A DNA stretch of 64,000 bases, taken from positions 62,001 through 126,000 of the forward strand of contig NZ_QOUX01000042.1 of assembly GCF_004116265.1 (NCBI RefSeq), given 5' to 3'. Under the pieces are notes generated by a model. It had not been told where the DNA came from, searched no databases, and saw only the letters and a list, made by a program, of their open reading frames with translations. Position numbers and translations under genes: made by a program. The DNA is from Anaerobacillus alkaliphilus. Lineage in GTDB: Bacteria; Bacillota; Bacilli; Bacillales; Anaerobacillaceae. Position 1 is the first letter of the stretch. Each line of letters starts with the position of its first letter. This document shows positions 15,385-24,093 of the stretch, one piece after another.

Positions 15385-15545
15385 ATGGAACAATTAATGC
15401 AACTCATTTTGATATTTGAGGAGAAGGTAAAGAATTCACCGAAAGAAGAGCTGGAGAGTGGTTAGCTACTCTTCAAAGCTCCCTAAAAAGAAAGGGGATG
15501 AACCCATTTGTTCTCAGTATTAACGAAACTCAGTTGGTTTTTTAA
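15385..15545 (+). pseudogene. bmrB: bmrB-like small regulatory ORF, apparently frameshifted
   Basis: ATG 15385, after TTGGAGGGATG, opens a 26-codon frame MEQLMQLILIFEE... that stops at 15465. From about 15420, the frame one base back reads GEGKEFTERRAGEWLATLQ, then SSLKRKGMNPFVLSINE, and stops at 15545, inside bmrC. Joined, they would make one protein of about 54 residues overlapping bmrC. In B. subtilis, bmrC is preceded by a small translated regulator ORF, bmrB. The join may be a mutation, a sequencing error or a programmed shift, and no clear slippery heptamer is seen. Confidence 0.45.
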
Positions 15546-17265
15546 AGAAAATTGGCAACGATATGCAATTGCCATAGGATTTCTTACAATTGTTAATGTC
15601 CTTGAAGTAATACCGCCTAAACTAATCGGTATCTCAATTGACTCCATTCATCAAGGAACACTAACAAGGGAAAGTCTAATCCAATTACTATGCATCTTTG
15701 GGCTATTAATAATTGTTATTTATTTTATGTCATATGTTTGGTTAAACAAGTTATTTGGTGGTGCTTTCTTATTAGAAAGAACCTATCGTTCTAAGATGAT
15801 GAAGCATTTATTTAAGATGACTCCAACATTTTTTGAAAAAAATCGTACAGGTGATTTAATGGCGAGAGCTACGAATGATTTAAAAGCCGTTTCCCTTACC
15901 GCAGGGTTTGGAATTTTAACATTAGTAGATTCGACTCTGTTTTTGGTCATTATTCTATTTACGATGGGTATTCTAGTGAGCTGGAAACTCACCTTGGCCG
16001 CGCTATTGCCTTTGCCAATTATGGCAATACTTATGAAAATTTACGGAAAAGCAATTCATGAGCGATTTACAAAAGCACAGGATGCGTTCGGAGATATGAA
16101 TGATCAGGTGTTAGAGTCAATTGCAGGTGTCCGAGTTGTGCGTGCTTATGTTCAAGAAGGGCCAGATGAAAAACGATTTAAGGATGTAACAGATGATGTT
16201 CTACACAAAAATATAGCTGTTGCAAAAATTGATGCCTTATTTGAACCAACAATAAAAATATTAGTAGGTCTTAGTTATTTAATTGGCTTAGGGTACGGTG
16301 CCTACCTCGTTTTCCAAAATGAGATTACGTTAGGAGAACTTGTAGCGTTTAATATTTACCTTGGAATGCTCATATGGCCAATGTTTGCGATTGGTGAGTT
16401 AATTAATATTATGCAAAGAGGGAATGCCTCTTTAGATCGTGTTACAGAAACGTTGACCTATGAACCAGACGTTCAGGAAGGGAATGATTTAGTGGCAATT
16501 TCCCAGCCTGAGACGATTACGTTTTCTAATGTAACATTTCGTTATCCAAGCTCTCAGGTTGATAACTTAAAAGAAATACATTTTACTCTAGAACCAGGTC
16601 AAACGCTAGGAGTTGTAGGGAAAACTGGTAGTGGTAAAACAACTCTACTTAAACAGTTACTAAGGGAATATCCAATTGGAAAAGGCACTATCACTGTATC
16701 AGGCATCTCTCTTGAAAAGATTGATATGAGGTCTTTGAAGAGCTGGATCGGTTATGTGCCCCAAGAGCAAATTCTTTTCTCGAAAACAGTGAAAGAAAAT
16801 ATCATGTTTGGACGTGAAACAGCTAGCGAGCATGAACTTTATCGGGTACTAGAACTTTCAAGCTTTAGAAATGACATTGCTACATTACCAAAAGGGTTAG
16901 AAACTCTTGTTGGTGAAAAAGGCGTTTCACTATCAGGCGGACAGAAACAAAGGATATCGATTGCAAGGGCACTGCTTGTTAATCCAGACATACTCATTTT
17001 GGATGACGCTATGTCAGCGGTAGATGGAAAGACAGAAGCAAAAATAATTGAGAATATTCGCCGTGAACGCGGTGGAAAAACAACCTTTATTTCAACTCAT
17101 CGTTTATCGGCTGTTAAACATGCAGATTGGATTTTAGTTTTAGAAGATGGTCAAGTAATTGAAGAAGGAACACACGAGCAATTACTTAACAATCATGGTT
17201 GGTATAAAGAACAATTTGAACACCAGCTTCTAGACGACCGCACCAATGAAGGGCAGGTGAACTAA
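15508..17265 (+). CDS. bmrC: Multidrug ABC exporter half-transporter BmrC
   Basis: The product has 585 residues, starting at TTG after AAAGGGG. Six membrane helices span about 18-320. The nucleotide-binding domain has Walker A GKTGSGKTT, signature LSGGQKQRIS and Walker B ILILDDAMS. The residue after Walker B is Asp rather than the usual catalytic Glu, as in the degenerate site of heterodimeric exporters such as BmrC/BmrD. The N-terminus (FSVLTKLSWFFKENW) and the length match B. subtilis BmrC (YheI). It abuts bmrD with no gap. It should export drugs as a heterodimer, controlled by the attenuator-like leader. Confidence 0.92.
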   Translation: MFSVLTKLSWFFKENWQRYAIAIGFLTIVNVLEVIPPKLIGISIDSIHQGTLTRESLIQLLCIFGLLIIVIYFMSYVWLNKLFGGAFLLERTYRSKMMKHLFKMTPTFFEKNRTGDLMARATNDLKAVSLTAGFGILTLVDSTLFLVIILFTMGILVSWKLTLAALLPLPIMAILMKIYGKAIHERFTKAQDAFGDMNDQVLESIAGVRVVRAYVQEGPDEKRFKDVTDDVLHKNIAVAKIDALFEPTIKILVGLSYLIGLGYGAYLVFQNEITLGELVAFNIYLGMLIWPMFAIGELINIMQRGNASLDRVTETLTYEPDVQEGNDLVAISQPETITFSNVTFRYPSSQVDNLKEIHFTLEPGQTLGVVGKTGSGKTTLLKQLLREYPIGKGTITVSGISLEKIDMRSLKSWIGYVPQEQILFSKTVKENIMFGRETASEHELYRVLELSSFRNDIATLPKGLETLVGEKGVSLSGGQKQRISIARALLVNPDILILDDAMSAVDGKTEAKIIENIRRERGGKTTFISTHRLSAVKHADWILVLEDGQVIEEGTHEQLLNNHGWYKEQFEHQLLDDRTNEGQVN

Positions 17266-19287
17266 ATGAACGTAAGTAAACGTTTATTTCAATACGCACT
17301 TACTTATAAAAAGTCGATTTTGGTAGCATTAGCTTTACTGACATTCGCTGTGGCTGCCGAGTTAACCGGTCCATTCATTGCTAAAAAAATGATTGATACC
17401 CATATACTTGGGGTAGAACTTCCATGGTATGAAACGAATGCTAGTGAAGATACTGTTCAGTTTCAAAATCGTTATTTTATTAGAGAAGATAGAATAAAAG
17501 ATCACGAATTGATGAATGAAATTCGTTTATTACAAGTAGATAGAGTTTATTACTTTATTGATGAATCAGTTCTTTTTGATGGGAAAAGGGAAATAGCTGA
17601 GGGAGTACTTGTTATTACGAATCAAGGACGAGAAGCCAGTTACTTTTCTGAACCGCTCTCGAGTGCTGAAGCATTTGCGTTTTTTGAGCCAGAAATACCA
17701 AGTTTGGTAAAGTTAATGGGTCTCTACTTTGGATTAATTTGTCTTGCAGCTCTATTTCATTATGGGCAAAAGTATTTATTACAAGTATCTGCAAATAAAA
17801 TTATCCAGAAGATGCGTTCAGATGTTTTTACCCACATCCAAGAATTACCAGTTAGTTATTTTGATCGACTTCCAGCAGGGAAAATTGTTTCAAGAGTTAC
17901 AAATGATACAGAGGCAATTCGCGAGTTATATGTGACAGTCTTAGCAACATTTTTTACATCAATTATTTATATGGCGGGGATTTACATTGCCTTGTTCTTA
18001 TTAGATGTAAAGCTAGCTCTTATCTGCTTAGTTATGGTACCAATTTTAATTGTATGGATTAAATTTTACCGTAACTTCGCATCAAAGTATAATCACAAAA
18101 TTCGCTCTGTCCTAAGTGAGATTAACGGTATGATCAATGAATCAATTCAAGGAATGCGAATTATTCAAGCGTTTGGTAAAGAGAAAAAATCAAATGACGA
18201 TTTTGAAAAGCTTAATAAGGACCATTTTATGTTTCAAAGTAAATTATTAAAGTTAAATTCTTTGACTTCACACAATTTGGTTGGTGTGTTCCGTAATCTA
18301 GCTTTTGTCGCTTTAATCTGGTATTTCGGTGGGGCTTCCCTTGGAATTGGGACGGTGATCTCATTAGGTGTTCTATATGCTTTTGTAGACTACTTAAATC
18401 GCCTTTTTCAGCCAATCTCTCAACTAGTTAATCAATTATCCCAGTTAGAACAAGCACGTGTGGCTGGAGAAAGAGTTTTTGAATTATTAGATGAAAAAGG
18501 AGAAAAAGTCTCAAGTAAAACTCTGCCAAGGTATAAGGGAAATGTTTGTTTTGAAGATGTCTCATTTGCTTATTATGAGGAGGAGTTTGTACTAAAAAAC
18601 ATTTCTTTTGAAGCGAAACAAGGTGAGACAGTGGCTCTGGTTGGTCATACTGGATCAGGAAAAAGCTCAATTATGAATGTACTATTTCGCTTTTATGACC
18701 ATAACAAAGGGAAGATCACCATTGACGACATCGATATCATGAGTATTTCAAAACAAGAGCTCAGGGAGCATATGGGGATTGTTCTTCAGGACCCTTTCCT
18801 ATTTACTGGAACGATTGCCTCAAATGTATGTTTAAATGACCCAAGGATTACAAGAGCTCAAGTGGAAAAGGCAATTGAAGATGTAGGTGCAAACAAGTTG
18901 TTTAGTCGTTTTGAAAAAGGATTGGATGAACCAGTTATTGAGAAGGGAAGCACATTGTCTGCCGGAGAAAGACAGCTAATCTCATTTGCAAGAGCGCTTG
19001 CGTTTAATCCAGCAATCTTAATTCTTGATGAAGCAACAGCAAGTATTGATACAGAAACAGAAGCGATCATCCAAGAAGCACTAGAGGTGCTTAAACAAGG
19101 CCGTACAACATTTATTATTGCTCACCGTTTATCAACCATTAAAAATGCTGACCAAATTTTAGTGTTAGATGGAGGCAAGATTGTCGAAAGAGGTAGTCAT
19201 CATCAGCTGATGGATCTTAAAGGAAAGTATTTCCAGATGTATCAGCTACAATTAGGTTTAAAAATGGAGACGGCAAAGGTTGTATAG
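17266..19287 (+). CDS. bmrD: Multidrug ABC exporter half-transporter BmrD
   Basis: The product has 673 residues, the length of B. subtilis BmrD (YheH). An unusual insert of about 100 residues lies between the first and second membrane helices (about 50-150), the external domain typical of BmrD. The nucleotide-binding domain has Walker A GHTGSGKSS, signature LSAGERQLIS and Walker B LILDEATAS with the catalytic Glu. It thus provides the active ATP site of the pair while BmrC provides the degenerate one. Its ATG directly follows the bmrC stop. Transcription ends after the short repeat at 19300. Confidence 0.93.
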   Translation: MNVSKRLFQYALTYKKSILVALALLTFAVAAELTGPFIAKKMIDTHILGVELPWYETNASEDTVQFQNRYFIREDRIKDHELMNEIRLLQVDRVYYFIDESVLFDGKREIAEGVLVITNQGREASYFSEPLSSAEAFAFFEPEIPSLVKLMGLYFGLICLAALFHYGQKYLLQVSANKIIQKMRSDVFTHIQELPVSYFDRLPAGKIVSRVTNDTEAIRELYVTVLATFFTSIIYMAGIYIALFLLDVKLALICLVMVPILIVWIKFYRNFASKYNHKIRSVLSEINGMINESIQGMRIIQAFGKEKKSNDDFEKLNKDHFMFQSKLLKLNSLTSHNLVGVFRNLAFVALIWYFGGASLGIGTVISLGVLYAFVDYLNRLFQPISQLVNQLSQLEQARVAGERVFELLDEKGEKVSSKTLPRYKGNVCFEDVSFAYYEEEFVLKNISFEAKQGETVALVGHTGSGKSSIMNVLFRFYDHNKGKITIDDIDIMSISKQELREHMGIVLQDPFLFTGTIASNVCLNDPRITRAQVEKAIEDVGANKLFSRFEKGLDEPVIEKGSTLSAGERQLISFARALAFNPAILILDEATASIDTETEAIIQEALEVLKQGRTTFIIAHRLSTIKNADQILVLDGGKIVERGSHHQLMDLKGKYFQMYQLQLGLKMETAKVV

Positions 19288-19299
19288 ATGTATATGAAA

Positions 19300-19333
19300 G
19301 GCTGTTTTCGCAACATTGTTTACGAAAAGAGCC
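19300..19333. repeat. 34-bp end-to-end derivative of the MITE-like repeat
   Basis: GGCTGTTTTCGCAA is joined directly to CATTGTTTACGAAAAGAGCC, that is, the left end and the right end of the 192-bp element with the middle missing. It is flanked by a perfect 8-bp direct repeat ATATGAAA (19292-19299 and 19334-19341). The duplication shows that this site was a genuine insertion. Confidence 0.85.
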
Positions 19334-19340
19334 ATATGAA

Positions 19341-19380
19341 AAAACACGATTGAGGCCTAAGCTACTCAATCGTGTTTTTT
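19341..19380. terminator. Bidirectional terminator after bmrD
   Basis: AAAACACGATTGAG/CTCAATCGTGTTTT is a perfect 14-bp stem with a 10-nt loop and A/T runs on both sides. It serves bmrD (+) and the NAD(P)-binding gene (-). Confidence 0.85.
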
Positions 19381-19397
19381 TAATAGCTTTTGTACTT

Positions 19398-20021
19398 CTA
19401 GTAAGCTAATCCTACGCGACAATGGATATGTTTGTTGGAAGTTATTTGCTCAAATGTAAACTGGGCGGTATCTCCAACGGAAATCTTCTCTCCATCTATT
19501 GGTAAGTAGTCGACTTCATAGCGATAATTTCCAATAGCTTCTCCATCTGGCAAATAGGTCGGGCAGATCACAGTCCAATCTAAGGTTGAGGACTTTAATG
19601 TTTCGTAGGCAAGGCGATGGTCTTCGGCAGCTTGTGTCGCCCTGGGACTTCTTCGTCTAGTTTCAGTTGATTGATAGCGATAGAGAGAGGGACTAACTCT
19701 ACTCTGAAGAATTCCTGCAGTGCCAACCGTAATAATTCGCTTAATTCCATAATATTTCATCGACTCAATGATGAATGGTATACTGCCTGATAATGTAGCC
19801 TTTCCATCTGTCCCAAGAGCACTCACGACTATATCTTGATTAGCCATGGCACTATGTATATCTTCCTTACGTAACACATTTCCTTCATGGACGGTTTTTG
19901 CCTGGTAAATTAACGTGGTGCGATCGCGAACAAATGCTGTTACTTCTTGGTTGTCAATATTCGCAAGTTTCAAAAATTCTGAGCCTACTCTTCCACTAGC
20001 TCCTAGTAATAATATCCTCAA
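19398..20021 (-). CDS. NAD(P)-binding protein, flavin-reductase/YwnB-like
   Basis: The product has 207 residues. The dinucleotide motif GASGRVG lies at residues 7-13. DIVVSALGTDGK and ITVGTAGIL follow, and TVICPTYLPDGEAIGNYR is typical of the NAD(P)H-binding atypical SDRs related to biliverdin reductase B and YwnB. The reaction is unknown. It is a single gene convergent with bmrD. Confidence 0.85.
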   Translation of the reverse strand: MRILLLGASGRVGSEFLKLANIDNQEVTAFVRDRTTLIYQAKTVHEGNVLRKEDIHSAMANQDIVVSALGTDGKATLSGSIPFIIESMKYYGIKRIITVGTAGILQSRVSPSLYRYQSTETRRRSPRATQAAEDHRLAYETLKSSTLDWTVICPTYLPDGEAIGNYRYEVDYLPIDGEKISVGDTAQFTFEQITSNKHIHCRVGLAY

Positions 20022-20184
20022 GATAATTAATTCCCTTCATTCATTTCTCCATCCTACCATAATAAAAATTTATCTAAAACGCAATTATTGTGCTACAATA
20101 TTGCCATTTTTTCTTCATACTTCCTCTATATTTTTTGTTTACGATATGAAAAAATGGAATTAGACCATTAGAAGTGAGTGATGA

Positions 20185-20928
20185 ATGATGTATCAGCTAT
20201 TTCAACAAATCAGTCATTTTTTTAGTGAGCCATTTATGAATGCTGCTTACGGAACAGAACATATCCCCCTATTGTCAGCATTGATGCTCGGGATTGTTGG
20301 GGCACTTGCTCCATGTCAGTTTACAGGTAATCTAAGTGCTATTACACTTTTTGGTAATCATTCACTACAAAAAAAAGCAGCATGGAATGAAACCATGTTT
20401 TTTATCTTAGGGAAGATCATTGCCTTTTCAAGTTTAGGTTTCATTGTCTGGGTATTAGGGACAGAATTTCAACAATCATTAATTGCCTATTTTCCTTGGA
20501 TTAGGAAGTTGCTAGGTCCAATGTTGATAGTTATTGGGCTTTACCTAGTTGGTGTATTTACGATGCGTTGGACTTTTTCTTTATGGAAAAGGAAATCTGA
20601 AAAAGGAGGGAACATCGGGGCATTTCTTTTAGGTTTAAGCTTTTCACTAGGTTTTTGTCCAACGATGTTTATCTTGTTTTTTATTGTTCTTATGCCAATA
20701 GCAGTAGCAGTTCCTTACGGTGCAGTTATTCCAAGTATTTTTGCAATCGGAACGTCTATCCCACTACTTCTTTCCGTTTTCCTTATTTGGTATTTTGGTT
20801 TAAGTGGGGCGTTTATGAAGAAGGGAAGAAAATTTGGCCTTCTTGTCCAACGTGTAGCAGGTAGTATCATTATTCTTATTGGTATGTTAGATACCATAAC
20901 ATATTGGGAATTAGCAGCCTTTTTCTAA
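20185..20928 (+). CDS. CcdA/DsbD-like thiol-disulfide transmembrane protein
   Basis: The product has 247 residues and six membrane helices. The two half-repeats each carry one conserved cysteine in the ALAPCQFTGN and GFCPTMFILFF motifs, as in CcdA and the central domain of DsbD. These move electrons from cytoplasmic thioredoxin across the membrane through a Cys pair. It differs from the ccdA gene at 51206, so it may serve another partner, for example metal homeostasis or sporulation. No thioredoxin-like partner is adjacent. GAAGTGAGTGATG precedes two adjacent ATGs. Confidence 0.85.
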   Translation: MMYQLFQQISHFFSEPFMNAAYGTEHIPLLSALMLGIVGALAPCQFTGNLSAITLFGNHSLQKKAAWNETMFFILGKIIAFSSLGFIVWVLGTEFQQSLIAYFPWIRKLLGPMLIVIGLYLVGVFTMRWTFSLWKRKSEKGGNIGAFLLGLSFSLGFCPTMFILFFIVLMPIAVAVPYGAVIPSIFAIGTSIPLLLSVFLIWYFGLSGAFMKKGRKFGLLVQRVAGSIIILIGMLDTITYWELAAFF

Positions 20929-20941
20929 AGGGCTGTTTTTT
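20915..20941 (+). terminator. Intrinsic terminator overlapping the stop of the CcdA-like gene
   Basis: A short stem CAGCC/GGCTG with an 11-nt loop is followed by a run of T. The stop codon is in the loop. Confidence 0.6.
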
Positions 20942-21051
20942 TGATAACTTAAAAACTCAATCTCTTGTAAAATGTAAAAAATTTCTATTAAAAAAAATAC
21001 ATACTCAGAGCAAAATGAAACAAAATAGTATTACAAGAGGAGGTGATTATC

Positions 21052-21255
21052 TTGGCAAACAACAATAGCTCAAACCAATTATTAGTTCCTGGTGTACAAC
21101 AAGCACTAGACCAAATGAAGTATGAGATCGCTTCAGAGTTTGGTGTACAATTGGGTCCAGATGCAACAGCACGTGCAAATGGTTCAGTTGGTGGAGAAAT
21201 CACAAAGCGTCTTGTTCAAATGGCTGAGCAACAGCTAGGCGGGCGCATTCAGTAA
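21052..21255 (+). CDS. Alpha/beta-type small acid-soluble spore protein
   Basis: The product has 67 residues. The start is TTG 21052, 6 bp after AGAGGAGGTGA; a GTG at 21043 is inside this site. The protein has both family signatures: the germination-protease site YEIASEFGV and the C-terminal [17 protein letters not shown], which binds DNA. These proteins saturate spore DNA, switch it to an A-like form and protect it from UV and heat, then are cut on germination by GPR. Expression is normally from SigG in the forespore, but I could not place a convincing SigG promoter. Confidence 0.95.
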   Translation: MANNNSSNQLLVPGVQQALDQMKYEIASEFGVQLGPDATARANGSVGGEITKRLVQMAEQQLGGRIQ

Positions 21256-21338
21256 TCTGTAACACAATTTAATATTTTTGGATTAGGGGATGGGAATACC
21301 ATCCCCTTTTTAGTGAAAAGTAAAGGAAGTAAAAGTAG

Positions 21339-21596
21339 ATGAGTATTTGTCCTTTATGTAATGGAATTGAATCGATGTCAATAAATTGTGATCAATGCAA
21401 TCTTCCTATGGAAGACAAAGGCCGCATTATGGATTATTTTGATGATTATAGTGCTTATTTAGACATTGACGGTATGAAACTGTTTAATGGTATTGCTGAT
21501 GATGCAAGGAATAAGCAATGTCCACATGTTTTTTATTGTTCTCAATGTCATACGGAAAAAACAATGTTTATACAAGAAATAGAAGAGGCTCACTAG
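21339..21596 (+). CDS. Small four-CxxC zinc-binding-like protein
   Basis: The product has 85 residues. The motifs CPLC (4-7), CDQC (17-20) and CSQC near residue 67, with further Cys and His in KQCPHVFYC, suggest one or two structural zinc sites. The middle, DYFDDYSAYLDIDGMKL, is acidic. Similar proteins of unknown function are common in Bacillaceae. It follows the SASP gene by 83 bp, and the stop codon lies in the terminator stem. Confidence 0.8.
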   Translation: MSICPLCNGIESMSINCDQCNLPMEDKGRIMDYFDDYSAYLDIDGMKLFNGIADDARNKQCPHVFYCSQCHTEKTMFIQEIEEAH

Positions 21597-21610
21597 GAGC
21601 CTCTTCTATT
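21578..21610 (+). terminator. Long perfect hairpin after the CxxC gene
   Basis: AATAGAAGAGGCTC/GAGCCTCTTCTATT form a perfect 14-bp stem with a 5-nt loop. The following T tract is weak. It may also act on the minus strand. Confidence 0.6.
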
Positions 21611-21653
21611 ATGTTTATCTATCTCTAACTGAAAGGGCGTTTACGCTTTGTTA

Positions 21654-22745
21654 TTAACGAAGACGTAATTCAGTTTTTGGATCAAAGAAATGCGCTTTGT
21701 TCATATCTAATGCTAACGTAATGCTTTGACCGTTTTTAACGTCAGTGCGAGAATCTACACGAGCGATAAAGTCTTGATCTGCAACTTTTGAGTAAAGGTA
21801 AGTCTCAGCTCCCATTAACTCAGCTACATCAATTAATGCTGTAATTTTAGTTTCTGCAGAAGACTCAAGGAAAACAGGCTCATCATGGAAATCTTCAGGA
21901 CGAATTCCTAGGATAATTTCTTTTCCTTCAAATGCTTGTAACATTTTTGATTTTCCTTCAGGAACTTTAATTTTTAAATCGTTCATATGGAAATATCCGT
22001 TTGCAAGCTTACCGTTTAAGAAGTTCATAGCCGGAGACCCGATAAATCCACCAACGAAGATGTTTTCTGGTAGGTCATATACTTCTTTTGGTGCTCCAAC
22101 TTGTTGAATAACACCATCTTTCATAATTACAATTCTTGTTGCCATTGTCATGGCTTCTGTTTGGTCATGTGTTACGTAGATTGTTGTTGATTGTAAACGT
22201 TGGTGAAGCTTTGTGATTTCCGCACGCATTTGTACACGTAATTTTGCATCAAGGTTTGATAATGGCTCATCCATTAAGAATACTTGAGGGTCACGAACAA
22301 TTGCACGTCCTAAAGCTACACGCTGACGTTGTCCACCAGACATTGCTTTCGGTTTACGATCAAGCATTTCTGTTAAACCTAAAATTTTTGCTGCTTCTTT
22401 AACACGACGATCGATTTCGTCTTTTTTAAACTTACGTAATTTTAAACCAAATGCCATGTTCTCATAAACGTTCATATGTGGATATAACGCGTAGTTTTGG
22501 AATACCATCGCGATATCACGATCTTTTGGTGCTACATCGTTTACAAGACGATCTCCAATGTAAAGCTCACCTTTAGAGATATCTTCAAGACCAGCGATCA
22601 TACGAAGTGTAGTTGATTTTCCACATCCAGATGGACCAACGAACACGATAAATTCTTTATCTTTAATTTCAAGGTTAAAGTCTGAAACAGCTTCAACTCC
22701 ACCTTCATAAATTTTATAAATATTTTTTAACGTAATTTCAGCCAT
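21654..22745 (-). CDS. msmX: Multi-sugar ABC transporter ATPase MsmX
   Basis: The product has 363 residues. Walker A GPSGCGKST, Q-loop FQNYALYPHM, signature MSGGQRQRV and Walker B VFLMDEPLSNLD with the catalytic Glu are all intact. A C-terminal regulatory TOBE/MalK-type domain follows (about 240-363). MsmX-type ATPases energise several sugar importers that lack their own ATPase. ATG 22745 follows GGAGGCGG; the in-frame start at 22760 lies before that site. The adjacent PucR-type gene matches the pairing of msmX with yxkF that I recall from B. subtilis. Confidence 0.92.
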   Translation of the reverse strand: MAEITLKNIYKIYEGGVEAVSDFNLEIKDKEFIVFVGPSGCGKSTTLRMIAGLEDISKGELYIGDRLVNDVAPKDRDIAMVFQNYALYPHMNVYENMAFGLKLRKFKKDEIDRRVKEAAKILGLTEMLDRKPKAMSGGQRQRVALGRAIVRDPQVFLMDEPLSNLDAKLRVQMRAEITKLHQRLQSTTIYVTHDQTEAMTMATRIVIMKDGVIQQVGAPKEVYDLPENIFVGGFIGSPAMNFLNGKLANGYFHMNDLKIKVPEGKSKMLQAFEGKEIILGIRPEDFHDEPVFLESSAETKITALIDVAELMGAETYLYSKVADQDFIARVDSRTDVKNGQSITLALDMNKAHFFDPKTELRLR

Positions 22746-22869
22746 AAATTCCGCCTCCAATTTAATTGTTCTACTTTATGTTTACATTGTACCCCGATAG
22801 GCTTGTATCGTAAATTGTAAGCGTGCACAAAAATCGTTCGGTTAATTTGTGCACTGTGCCTTGAGTTCT

Positions 22870-23784
22870 TTATTTAAGCTGATGTTTCATACTTTCATCA
22901 AGTGAAATTAAGAAATATAAAGAAGCTGCTTGTTGAAATTGTTTAATATCAATTCCAGTTTTCTCAATAAATTTATCAATCCGATATTGGAGACTGTTGC
23001 GATGCATAAAGAGCTTTTTAGCAGCTAATGTTGTATTTAAATTTGATTCCATAAATACCTTAATTGTTTTTAATAACTCTTTATCGTCACGTAAGAAGTC
23101 AATGATTTGTAATAGCATATTTATTGTCATCTCAGAAGTATCACTACTTAATAAGAATGGAATTAACTGTTCTTTTTGAACAAATGATAGGTTAGGAAGG
23201 ACTCTTCTTGCTAGTGAAAAAGCGTTTTTCTCCCAATCATAAATACTCTTGGCTTCTTCAACATTTGTAAACATACTCCCTTGAAAAAAGGCGATTTTAA
23301 CATAGAAGTCAGACATAATGGCTTCAATTAGACTCTCGCCCACATGTTCCTCGTCCTCGTCTGTCATATATTCCACGACAAATCCTTCAGTGCGTGTAAC
23401 CAAAACTACGGTTATCTTTCTCGGAAATAAGCTATGTAAAGCTTCGATAAAGTTTATTTCATCGTGTAACTCACCATCTATTATAAAATGTGAGAAGCGA
23501 AAAGCTGAACGGTTTAAAAGAGGCGGACTACTTGTTACACGACCAGATATTGTTAGCTCTTTCCAGTATTGTTGTTCATTCGTTTCAGCGTTGCTTGTCG
23601 TATGTATGGCTGTTAGAAATAGATCTAGTAGTTGTATTTCTTCTTTCATTAAGTGGTCTTTATTTAAATAAAGTACCTCTTCGTCAGTTGTCTTATATTG
23701 TAATAGCTGTTCTTGAGGTAATTGCCTAACTTCTTCTTCTTCAATAACTGCTTTTTTTAGAATGACTCTTAAATGTTCGACCAT
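22870..23784 (-). CDS. PucR/CdaR-type helix-turn-helix protein (YxkF-like)
   Basis: The product has 304 residues. The C-terminal PucR-type helix-turn-helix (about 245-300) reads LNTTLAAKKLFMHRNSLQYRIDKF in part. The N-terminal two thirds have no recognised ligand domain. ATG 23784 follows GGAAGG; a TTG at 23802 is an alternative. It lies just upstream of msmX in the same direction, so it may control sugar uptake. That role is inferred from neighbourhood only. Confidence 0.83.
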   Translation of the reverse strand: MVEHLRVILKKAVIEEEEVRQLPQEQLLQYKTTDEEVLYLNKDHLMKEEIQLLDLFLTAIHTTSNAETNEQQYWKELTISGRVTSSPPLLNRSAFRFSHFIIDGELHDEINFIEALHSLFPRKITVVLVTRTEGFVVEYMTDEDEEHVGESLIEAIMSDFYVKIAFFQGSMFTNVEEAKSIYDWEKNAFSLARRVLPNLSFVQKEQLIPFLLSSDTSEMTINMLLQIIDFLRDDKELLKTIKVFMESNLNTTLAAKKLFMHRNSLQYRIDKFIEKTGIDIKQFQQAASLYFLISLDESMKHQLK

Positions 23785-23869
23785 AGTAAAAAACCCTTCC
23801 AATTAACAATGTCTTTAACTGAAAGGGTATCAAACCTATTGCAATAATACAACTTCTGTATTTTTTATT

Positions 23870-24040
23870 TTAGGCTTTTCTCGGAGGTTCTTCCTCTTTG
23901 AAATCTTGAGCTCTTTCGATTTGAGGATGATCATATTTATCTGTTACAGTCCCACCTGCTAGGCCTTCATTTGTCATACGGTCAACATCAACATATACTT
24001 TGTCTCTGCCCTCATAGTTTGAATCTTCCTTCATTTTCAT
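23870..24040 (-). CDS. 56-residue hydrophilic protein
   Basis: The ATG at 24040 follows a strong GGAGGG site (24050-24055). The product begins MKMKEDSNYEGRDKVYVDVD, contains MTNEGLAGGTVTD and ends with KEEEPPRKA. It is hydrophilic and acidic with no membrane segment or cysteine. The style recalls small sporulation-associated proteins of Bacillus, but I do not recognise a family. It lies upstream of the PucR-type gene in the same direction. Confidence 0.7.
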   Translation of the reverse strand: MKMKEDSNYEGRDKVYVDVDRMTNEGLAGGTVTDKYDHPQIERAQDFKEEEPPRKA

Positions 24041-24093
24041 AGCAGTTAACCCTCCTTTTCTTTATAGTTTGTGTAGAATTTAGTTTTTTACAA

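Noticed and set aside
20973-21006. SigG promoter before the SASP gene
   Set aside because: The TGTAAA and CATACTC boxes are about 21 bp apart, too far for SigG; no better pair was found.
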